Part shown: in pieces, positions 24,677 through 31,213 of the stretch
How the letters are laid out: every line of letters begins with the position of its first letter
Position numbering within the stretch: position 1 is the first letter of the stretch
Source: Bacteroides acidifaciens
Lineage (GTDB): Bacteria; Bacteroidota; Bacteroidia; Bacteroidales; Bacteroidaceae
DNA: 42,373 nucleotides
NCBI RefSeq assembly: GCF_024623065.1
Contig: NZ_JANJZR010000035.1
Span: forward strand, 1-42,373
Reading direction: 5' to 3'
Notes under the pieces: model-generated
The model's database searches: none
Told to the model about the DNA's origin: nothing
What the model saw: the letters and a program-made list of their open reading frames with translations, nothing else
Made by a program: the position numbers and the translations under genes

Positions 24677-27093
24677 TAGGAAATTATTGGAATAGTGCTT
24701 GGCGGAATCTGATGAAACGGAAAAGGTTCAGTTTCATTAATATATTCGGACTGGCGATTGGCATGGCGTCGGCACTGCTGATTCTTACCTATGTGACTTT
24801 TGAATTCAGTTTTGATAAAATGCATTCAAAATATGACCGTATCTATCGGGTGCAAAGTACGTTCCATGAAGGGGAGGTGCTGACCGACTATTGGGCAAGC
24901 AGCTCCTTCGGATATGGCTCGGCTATGAAAGAGAACCTTGCCGGAATAGAGGATTATGCCCGTATCGGTTCCCTGTTTCAACCAGAACAAATAGTGAAAT
25001 ACGGTGAACTGACCTTGCGGGAGAACCAGATAGCCTATGCTGAACCCGGCTTTTTCCGCCTTTTCGATTTCGAACTTCTGAAAGGCGACAAGAAAACCTG
25101 TCTCTCCATGCCGGGACAAGTGGTAATCACCGAACGCATCGCCCGCAAATATTTCAAGGACGAAGACCCTATCGGAAAGATATTCATCTTTACCGGAGCA
25201 TACGATAAAATATCATGTGAAGTGACCGGAGTGATGAAAGAAATGCCTTCAAATTCACATATACATTATAATTTTCTGATTTCGTATAAGTCTCTGCCCA
25301 AGTATGTACAGGAATATTGGTACAAGCACGAGGCTTATACCTACGTCCTGCTCGACTCTCCCGAAAGGAAAGTGGAAATAGAGAAAAAATTTCCCGTAAT
25401 GGCGGAAAAGTACAAGACGGATGAAGCGTTGAAAAACAAGATATGGGGGGTCTCTTTAATTCCTTTGGCGGATATACATCTTACTCCGCAAGTAGGATAC
25501 GAAGCGGAGACAAAGGGAAATCGTTCTTCGATGATTGCTTTGATTTTTGCTGCCATTGCTATTTTGGCTATTGCATGGATAAACTATATAAACCTCACCG
25601 TAGCCCGTTCGATGGAGCGTGCCAAAGAAGTAGGAGTGCGGCGGGTAGTGGGAGCTTTCCGCAAGCAGTTGATTCACCAGTTCCTGTTTGAGGCATTAGT
25701 GATGAATCTGATAGCTTTTGTACTTGCCGTAGGATTGATAGAACTGATTCTTCCGTACTTTAACCAACTGGTAGGCCGTACCGTTACTTTCTCCGTTTGG
25801 CTGATGGATTATTGGTGGATTCTATTGGTTCTTGTATTCATCGCCGGAATATTCCTTTCCGGATATTATCCGGCACTGGCTTTGCTGAACCGGAAACCGA
25901 TTACATTATTGAAAGGAAAATTCCTGCATAGCAAATCTGGCGAACGGACACGGAAAGTATTGGTTATCATTCAATATACGGCTTCGATGATATTGCTTTG
26001 CGGTACATTGATTGTCTTTGCGCAATTGAACTTTATGCGTAACCGGTCTTTGGGAGTTAAGACGAATCAGACATTGGTGGTCAAGTTCCCCGGTCATACC
26101 GAAGGGTTGAATACGAAACTGGAAGCGATGAAAAAGACGATTGCACGTCTTCCGTTGGTGCATCGGGTCACTTTCTCCGGTGCTGTGCCAGGTGAGGAAG
26201 TGGCGACCTTCCTTTCCAACCGCCGCACCAACGATGCCCTGAAACAGAACCGCTTGTATGAGATGCTTGCCTGCGACCCCGATTATGTGGATGCCTATGG
26301 ATTGCAAGTCGTAGCCGGAAGAAGTTTCTCGGAAGATTATGGAGACGATGTAGATAAACTGGTGATTAACGAAACGGCTGTACGTAATCTGGGCTTCACA
26401 TCTAATGATGAGGCGATAGGGGAGTTGGTGACCGTTGAATGTACCGATGCTCCGATGCAGATTATCGGAGTAGTGAAAGATTATCATCAACAGGCATTGA
26501 GTAAGAATTACACACCTATCATGCTGATTCATAAAGATAAGATTGGCTGGCTGCCACAACGTTATATCTCTATTGTGATGACTTCCGGAGACCCTCGTGA
26601 AGTGCTGTCACAGGTGCATGAAATTTGGAGCCAATATTTTGCAGATTCCAGTTTCGACTATTTCTTCCTCGACCAGTTCTTCGACCACCAATATCGTCAG
26701 GATGAAGTATTCGGTGTGATGATTGGCTCTTTCACCGGACTGGCAATTTTCATTTCCTGCTTGGGACTTTGGGTATTGGTCATGTTTTCATGTTCCACAC
26801 GTACCAAAGAAATGGGAATACGTAAAGTCCTCGGAGCTTCCCGTTGGACACTCTTCTATCAGTTGGTTAAGGGATTCTTCCAGTTGATTCTGATAGCGGT
26901 TGTCATTGCCCTTCCGATAGCTTGGTTTAGTATGAATGTCTGGTTGAGCCATTACGCCTTCCGCACGGATTTGAAAGCATGGTTCTTTATTGTACCTGTA
27001 TTGCTGATGCTGTTTATCTCATTCGTAACGGTAGCTTTCCAGACCATGAAGATAATAATGAGCAAACCTGCCCGTTCTTTACGATATGAATAA
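24673..27093 (+). CDS. MacB/FtsX-type ABC transporter permease (second copy)
   Basis: Inner-membrane protein of 806 residues with the same eight-segment, two-unit architecture as the permease at 21530, and similar throughout. It starts inside the ATPase stop codon and ends the operon (ARSLRYE). With the TolC-like, HlyD-like and ATPase proteins it forms a MacAB-TolC-like tripartite exporter, which in this family moves peptides, lipopeptides or drugs, or transmits envelope stress mechanically. The substrate is not predictable here. Confidence 0.9.
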   Translation: MIGNYWNSAWRNLMKRKRFSFINIFGLAIGMASALLILTYVTFEFSFDKMHSKYDRIYRVQSTFHEGEVLTDYWASSSFGYGSAMKENLAGIEDYARIGSLFQPEQIVKYGELTLRENQIAYAEPGFFRLFDFELLKGDKKTCLSMPGQVVITERIARKYFKDEDPIGKIFIFTGAYDKISCEVTGVMKEMPSNSHIHYNFLISYKSLPKYVQEYWYKHEAYTYVLLDSPERKVEIEKKFPVMAEKYKTDEALKNKIWGVSLIPLADIHLTPQVGYEAETKGNRSSMIALIFAAIAILAIAWINYINLTVARSMERAKEVGVRRVVGAFRKQLIHQFLFEALVMNLIAFVLAVGLIELILPYFNQLVGRTVTFSVWLMDYWWILLVLVFIAGIFLSGYYPALALLNRKPITLLKGKFLHSKSGERTRKVLVIIQYTASMILLCGTLIVFAQLNFMRNRSLGVKTNQTLVVKFPGHTEGLNTKLEAMKKTIARLPLVHRVTFSGAVPGEEVATFLSNRRTNDALKQNRLYEMLACDPDYVDAYGLQVVAGRSFSEDYGDDVDKLVINETAVRNLGFTSNDEAIGELVTVECTDAPMQIIGVVKDYHQQALSKNYTPIMLIHKDKIGWLPQRYISIVMTSGDPREVLSQVHEIWSQYFADSSFDYFFLDQFFDHQYRQDEVFGVMIGSFTGLAIFISCLGLWVLVMFSCSTRTKEMGIRKVLGASRWTLFYQLVKGFFQLILIAVVIALPIAWFSMNVWLSHYAFRTDLKAWFFIVPVLLMLFISFVTVAFQTMKIIMSKPARSLRYE

Positions 27094-27109
27094 TCTCTGA
27101 ATCACTCCA

Positions 27110-27129
27110 TCGGGTATTCGTTAATATCC
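27110..27129 (+). terminator. Hairpin downstream of the efflux operon
   Basis: CGGGTATT-CGTT-AATATCCG forms an 8-bp stem with one G-T pair, starting 17 nt after the last stop codon. A competing pairing joins ATTCGTTAA (27115) with TTAACGAAT near 27149. No clean T run follows, so the terminator role is uncertain. Confidence 0.4.
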
Positions 27130-27208
27130 GATAGATTTATGTTAAATGTTAACGAATCTATTGCTTTTATTAAACCATGTTATAAGATGCGCCGCTTTGG
27201 TCCGAAAA

Positions 27209-27239
27209 TTTGGAGATATGCGGAAAGTCCGTATCTTTG
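27209..27239 (+). promoter_or_regulatory. Promoter of a candidate small RNA
   Basis: -33 TTTG (27209-27212), a 19-nt spacer and -7 TATCTTTG (27232-27239) fit the Bacteroides consensus closely. No gene begins within several hundred bases downstream. Confidence 0.7.
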
Positions 27240-27245
27240 CAATGT

Positions 27246-27313
27246 GTTTTTCATAGTATTAGATTTAAGGTTAACAAAAAAGATTGGCTGTCTGGGATAG
27301 ATAGCCTTTTTTT
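27246..27313 (+). ncRNA. Candidate small RNA of about 68 nt
   Basis: The region between a consensus promoter and a strong intrinsic terminator has no plausible open frame. The predicted transcript starts about 7 nt after the -7 element, has an AU-rich unstructured 5' part, and ends in the terminator hairpin. It is either an independent small RNA or the leftover leader of a lost gene. No target can be predicted by eye. Confidence 0.5.
27286..27313 (+). terminator. Intrinsic terminator of the candidate small RNA
   Basis: GGCTGTCT (27286-27293), loop GGGAT and AGATAGCC (27299-27306) form an 8-bp stem with one G-T pair, followed by seven T. Confidence 0.85.
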
Positions 27314-27444
27314 ATGCCCTTTACTCTCCTTCTATTTTTCACAAGTATATCTCAGGGGCAGTCTGAAAATTTGGGGGATTTGATTCAGTATACAGCCATA
27401 TCCCTAAAAAAAGATTGATTCCGGTGCGGGGCTGAATCAAAGCA

Positions 27445-27554
27445 GTACTGAAGTAAGCCGAACTATGTACTTGAGTTCCTCAAGTCTCCTATATCATTTC
27501 ATTAAGTGTAGTACTTGTTGCAGTCAAGTCTCCTACCAAATATAAAAAGTAAAA
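27445..27554. repeat. Degenerate array in 22-bp register with a 44-bp direct repeat
   Basis: GTACTTG-N7-CAAGTCTCCT occurs at 27467 and 27511, exactly 44 bp apart, and a weaker GTACT copy is at 27445, 22 bp before the first. The copy at 27467 is itself a dyad (ACTTGAG / CTCAAGT). The intervening half-units keep an AAGT at the same phase. The outer limits are approximate. Confidence 0.5.
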
Positions 27555-27715
27555 AACCGCCTTCAGCTCTTCCAAAAAGTCCCTTTTCATCGGTGTTTTG
27601 GGCTGAAGGCACTCCTGAATGCGGAAGTGTATAACTTTCCCTTCTTTTTGCTATAATTACTTTCAACAGAGGCTCTGTTTTGTCCAGCCCACGTGCCACC
27701 CACTTTTACCTGGCT

Positions 27716-27803
27716 GATGAATATATATACCCCGCGTGGTGGGCATATAGATCCAGTACGGTGAGTATATATACCTACCACGATGAATATATAGCTCTAC
27801 TGT
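27716..27803. repeat. Four tandem 22-bp TATATA-centred units
   Basis: Units begin at 27716, 27738, 27760 and 27782, exactly 22 bp apart, with the pattern GRTGRR-YATATATA-CC plus variable 3' bases (unit 2 has one extra base in the core). Unit 3 is nearly palindromic over 20 nt around TATATATA, with GGTGAG and CCTACC ends. The period equals that of the array at 6796, though the arms differ. Confidence 0.75.
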
Positions 27804-27830
27804 CAAGTCTGAAAAAGCTGAATGCGCTGA

Positions 27831-27876
27831 AAGCACTCCCCCCTGTTTACAGTCTATTCTCGCGGGGGTGCTTTTT
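27831..27876 (+). terminator. Terminator-like hairpin
   Basis: AAGCAC, a bulged T and CCCC (27831-27841) pair with GGGGTGCTT or the shifted GGGGG (27864-27873). Five T end at 27876. The loop is 22 nt. No upstream gene is evident for it to terminate. Confidence 0.4.
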
Positions 27877-28052
27877 CTGCCTTCAGCCGCTATCGCCTTC
27901 CAGCAAGGCGTTTGCGAATAAAACTGAAACGGCTGAAACCGGATTATAGCATAAAGAATCAGTAAGAGAGTTTTTAGCCGGTTTGGATACAGATAATTGG
28001 AGATTTGGTTCATCTCCGCACGGGAATGAATCATTTTTAAACTTATTCTTCG

Positions 28053-28060
28053 TATATTTG
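28053..28060 (+). promoter_or_regulatory. -7 element for the small membrane protein gene
   Basis: TATATTTG fits TAnnTTTG, 25 nt before the start codon at 28086. The -33 region is only T-rich. Confidence 0.5.
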
Positions 28061-28085
28061 CTTCGAAATACATTCTAACATTATC

Positions 28086-28628
28086 ATGAAAAATACATTT
28101 ATGAAGATACTTCGCATTCTGATGCTCTTAGTTTCTCTTTTTTCGGGAGCTATCGGTTATGTAATTTACGAAAATACATTGTCTGAATGGTGGATACCTG
28201 TCGGAGTAGCATTGATGATAGCAGCTGCTACATTTCCTTTTTATAAAAAATGGTCATGGCTGACAACAGATGATAGCAAAATATTAAATTTTCTGTGTCA
28301 TTTGATATGTGTGGGAACTATGAGTTATGCATTGTTTCTTGCAGGCAACTACTGGTTGGTAGATCCAGCTTCCACACAAGAAGAAGAGGTTGTCGTACAG
28401 AAAAAATATGTAGAAAAACATAAGAAAACACGTCGGGTAGGTAGGAGGCGCTATGTGGCGGACGGTGTGCGTAAGGAATACTATATGGAAGTGACTTTTG
28501 CGAATGGTACGGTAAAAGCATTGCATGTATCACTTTCTACTTATAACAAGACGCGACAAGGTGCTACAAAGACACTGACTTTGCAGAAAGGTTTCTTCGG
28601 GCTTCCGGTAATAACGAAGGGACTTTAA
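28086..28628 (+). CDS. Small membrane protein, unknown function
   Basis: I do not recognise a family for this 180-residue protein. It has three hydrophobic segments (about residues 7-27, 37-55 and 67-92). A soluble C-terminal domain of about 85 residues follows, with a strongly basic stretch (KKYVEKHKKTRRVGRRRY) and then a beta-rich part. The basic stretch next to the last membrane segment suggests the domain faces the cytoplasm. A thioredoxin-like lipoprotein gene starts 60 nt downstream on the same strand. Confidence 0.65.
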   Translation: MKNTFMKILRILMLLVSLFSGAIGYVIYENTLSEWWIPVGVALMIAAATFPFYKKWSWLTTDDSKILNFLCHLICVGTMSYALFLAGNYWLVDPASTQEEEVVVQKKYVEKHKKTRRVGRRRYVADGVRKEYYMEVTFANGTVKALHVSLSTYNKTRQGATKTLTLQKGFFGLPVITKGL

Positions 28629-28688
28629 GAAAACTGTTTGAAGCCTATAATTTAGAATACCCTTATCCAATATCAAAATTAGAATACA

Positions 28689-30146
28689 ATGAAAAATAAA
28701 AAGAACCTATTCGGAGCAATCACCCTTGGATGTTTATTGATTTCATGCGTTGATAATAAAGAAATTCAGATTTCCGGAACAGTGCGAAACATGGAAGGCA
28801 GGCAAATCGTTTATTTTCAATCAATAGACGGAATGTTCAATTCGCAATCGTACGATACATTAAGGGTGAATCCGGACAGTACCTATACATTGACTCTTCC
28901 TGCCGAGCCATATAAACGAGTGCGTTTTGTTTTATGGGGAAAAAGAGAATTGGGTAGCGTAATTATGAACAAGAGTCAAATTGAGGTCCATCTGGATGGG
29001 GCAGCCAAACAGAGCATTGAAGTGAAGGGGCTCAGTGAAAAAGAAGCGGAGATTTCCACTTTATTGAACCGGTTGGATGGTGACGTTTGGAACTTGCGTG
29101 CCCGGCGTGGCGACCGTTGGAATATTGCTAAAGATACAGTAGTTGCTTCGGTGATTGCAAAACTTAAGGCTGATGCGTTGGATATGGATGAAAAAATGAA
29201 AGGTGTGGATGAGGATTTGTATAAGAAAGCACAACAAGATGTCCGAATGCAACTTATGCTGGCATTTCAGAACCAACTGTTTGGTGTAGAATGGAAATGT
29301 TCGGATGCAACAAAGCAACAATGGTTTGACGAATGGAAGAATATGAAAAATTTCTGTTTAGACAATGACTCAAACAGTCCGTTCTCTCCAGCTTTTTATG
29401 ATGTAGTCTACAACAATGCCGGAATCATTCATTTTGCCAAGGGTGAAGAGGGAGCTGAAGGTGTCGGTAAAGGTCCTAATGAATTGTCTTTCCATTACTA
29501 CGAACACCATCTCTCCGGAAAAGCTCAGGAGGCTGCGATGGCTCAGTTATTCCTGCGGGATGAAACAGAAGAACAAAACGATCCTGTCATAGTTTCTCTG
29601 TCGGAACGTTTTAAAAAGCTATATCCGCAAAGTGCGTGGATGCCGTTGATAGACAAGGCGGTTGCTAAGAATAAAGCGTTCAATGAGACGAAGATTCCTG
29701 ATTACATTCATTTTCCGAACATAGAGAAAGCAAAGACTTTCAATGAAGTAATCGACAGATATAAAGGTAAGGTAGTCTTTATGGATATTTGGGCTACTTG
29801 GTGCGGACCGTGTCGAAGTTCGTTTGCTTATGTCAAACCATTGCAAGAATATGTGAATCACCATGATGACATAGTTTTACTCTATCTGAGTCTTGATCGT
29901 CCGAAAGATGATGCAAAGTGGCGCAAGATGGCTGCACATTACGACCTGATGGGCGAACATGTACGTATACAAGAAGCTTTCCATGATGAAATCTATAAAA
30001 TATTCGGAGATAAACGGGGAGCTTTGTCCATACCGCATTGTGTCATTTTCGATAAAAATGGAAAGGTTCGTTTCAGCGTAGCGGCTTCTCCCGAAAATAT
30101 GGAGAAACTGAAATTGCAATTGGAAGAAGCGGCAAAGAATAAATAA
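28689..30146 (+). CDS. TlpA-like thioredoxin-fold lipoprotein
   Basis: Lipoprotein of 485 residues. The N-terminus is a type II signal with lipobox LLISC (Cys20), so it should be anchored in the inner or outer membrane facing the periplasm. A DUF4369-like beta domain (about 28-125) and a helical middle come first. The C-terminal thioredoxin domain has WATWCGPC at about residues 368-375 and the cis-Pro segment SIPHC. It probably reduces or isomerises disulphides of envelope proteins. Similar proteins in Bacteroides often accompany surface nutrient systems. A broken gene follows after 1 nt. Confidence 0.85.
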   Translation: MKNKKNLFGAITLGCLLISCVDNKEIQISGTVRNMEGRQIVYFQSIDGMFNSQSYDTLRVNPDSTYTLTLPAEPYKRVRFVLWGKRELGSVIMNKSQIEVHLDGAAKQSIEVKGLSEKEAEISTLLNRLDGDVWNLRARRGDRWNIAKDTVVASVIAKLKADALDMDEKMKGVDEDLYKKAQQDVRMQLMLAFQNQLFGVEWKCSDATKQQWFDEWKNMKNFCLDNDSNSPFSPAFYDVVYNNAGIIHFAKGEEGAEGVGKGPNELSFHYYEHHLSGKAQEAAMAQLFLRDETEEQNDPVIVSLSERFKKLYPQSAWMPLIDKAVAKNKAFNETKIPDYIHFPNIEKAKTFNEVIDRYKGKVVFMDIWATWCGPCRSSFAYVKPLQEYVNHHDDIVLLYLSLDRPKDDAKWRKMAAHYDLMGEHVRIQEAFHDEIYKIFGDKRGALSIPHCVIFDKNGKVRFSVAASPENMEKLKLQLEEAAKNK

Positions 30147-30147
30147 A

Positions 30148-30803
30148 ATGATTCGTATTCTAAAACGATTTCCGGTATTGTTATTGTCTGTGATATATGT
30201 GTTATCGGTTAATGGACAGAACATATCCGAGGAATTGGCGTACCTTCAACTGGATAAAAGTATTTACGAAACAGGTGAAGACCTTTGGTTCAAGACATAT
30301 GTATTTGACCGCAGTACGCTTACTCTTTCCGGTGAAAGCAGAGCACTGTTTGTTGAGATGATAGACAGGAAGGATAGCATAGTATGGTCTTGAGGGAAAA
30401 ATGCGTGGGGTGATGTATTGCATGGCCGAAGGCACATGAAACGAAATCCTAAAAGTAAAAATCCCAGTAAAAGAGTTCCCTCTACAGGGAATAGCAGAAT
30501 TAACGTTGTACAATGAAGCCAAGCAGCCTATGGCGGAACGTTTGGTGTTTTTGCACCCTGGAAGGCAACCTATCAAATCTGCACACCTTTCTTTCGGATG
30601 AAATCACCGGAAGACAGATTGTAGGAAAGAAAAGGAAACAGAAGGAAACTGCAAACATCCGGCAGTTGCTTCAAGTTTCAGGGCCGAATGCCGACCCACA
30701 GTTCGTCATGACCGATTCTTTAGGACAATTAGAAGGTACGGATGGTATGGGGAATATAGGTTCATCCCATTGCAAGTTTAGGGTAATGAAGAACGACAAA
30801 TAG
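30148..30803 (+). pseudogene. Broken gene for an MG2/TonB-like surface protein
   Basis: An 81-residue frame starts normally with a signal peptide (ending VNGQ) and the segment AYLQLDKSIYETGEDLWFKT. It stops at 30393. That segment is typical of large Bacteroidetes proteins with an alpha-2-macroglobulin-like MG2 domain and a TonB plug. Matching sequence continues in other frames: GVMYCMAEGT near 30410-30440, then KIPVKEFPLQGIAELTLYNE to a stop at 30601. At least two frameshifts and two stops are present, and most of the C-terminal part is missing. The intact gene would have formed an operon with the TlpA-like lipoprotein. Confidence 0.8.
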
Positions 30804-30835
30804 CGTGAACTCACGTTAAAAAACATCCTTTCTTC

Positions 30836-30867
30836 TTTGGAAAAGAAGAAAATAACCATTATTTTTG
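30836..30867 (+). promoter_or_regulatory. Promoter of the RNA-repair operon
   Basis: -33 TTTG (30836-30839), a 20-nt spacer and -7 TATTTTTG (30860-30867) fit the consensus. Transcription should start near 30874, leaving a leader of about 340 nt before rtcB. It lies just past the broken surface-protein gene. Confidence 0.6.
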
Positions 30868-30873
30868 CCGCGA

Positions 30874-31213
30874 TAAAATGAGTATTCACCCTTTAAAACT
30901 GTTGGAAAGGGTATAAATTATGCTGGAACAATAATATTTTCAAATTAGGACTAAGTTGTCTCATCGGGAGGATGAGGCTTTGCAATTTATTCCGTTCATA
31001 TTGAACGGATAGTTCTTATATTGACCGCCATTCTACTAACGGCGGTAATGGTTGATTAGTCCTGCAATCACATTTTTTATTTTTTGAATAATTCACTTCA
31101 ATGCTGTGAATGGATGTTTTGTATCCGTTTCTGAGGCATTGGTAATATCGTGTATTACATTATCTGCTGCCTGTGAGGCAGGTAGGGAGTGCTGTATGCG
31201 AACAGAAAAAAGT
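30874..31213 (+). promoter_or_regulatory. Long structured leader of the RNA-repair operon
   Basis: About 340 nt from the predicted start to the rtcB ATG contain no convincing gene but many hairpins: 30888-30912 (ACCCTTT / AAAGGGT), the cloverleaf element 30947-31063, 31092-31110 (TTCAC / GTGAA), 31112-31126 (weak), 31142-31158 (GTAATA / TATTAC) and 31167-31181 (CTGCCT-GTG-AGGCAG). Two T6 runs lie at 31073-31085. The density suggests an RNA that senses something, is processed, or attenuates transcription. Confidence 0.6.
30947..31063 (+). ncRNA. 117-nt cloverleaf-like structured RNA element
   Basis: A closing stem pairs AGGACTAA (30947-30954) with TTAGTCCT (31056-31063). Inside are three hairpins: P2 at 30958-30978 (8 bp with one G-T pair, loop GGGAG), P3 at 30991-31009 (perfect 8 bp TCCGTTCA / TGAACGGA, loop TAT) and P4 at 31024-31046 (6 bp ACCGCC / GGCGGT, 11-nt loop). 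Four well-formed stems in 117 nt of AT-rich DNA is unlikely by chance. It does not match tRNA or any riboswitch that I recognise. Confidence 0.6.

Larger units (their letters stand above)
27314..28052. other. 739-nt repeat-rich gap without a convincing gene
   Basis: No open frame here looks coding. The stretch holds two arrays in 22-bp register (27445-27554 and 27716-27803, listed separately), a 9-bp inverted repeat GCCTTCAGC / GCTGAAGGC (27559-27567, 27602-27610), and a bulged terminator-like stem at 27831-27876. Fragments of CTGAAGGCACTCC and CTGAATGCG recur, suggesting repeated decay or copying of a short element. Confidence 0.6.

Noticed and set aside
27663..28073. Open frame on the minus strand encoding a Tyr/Ile-rich repetitive peptide
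   Set aside because: The repetition simply reflects the 22-bp TATATA array. No start signal, promoter or family resemblance supports a gene.
30513..30803. Plus-strand open frame of 96 codons
   Set aside because: It lies within the decayed surface-protein gene, out of frame with its recognisable segments, and has no independent start signal.
30947..31063. tRNA or Y RNA identity for the cloverleaf-like element
   Set aside because: It has no 7-bp acceptor with CCA, no anticodon loop of 7 nt, no GTTC T-loop and no recognisable Ro-binding stem, and no Ro60 gene is seen. It is kept only as an unassigned structured RNA.
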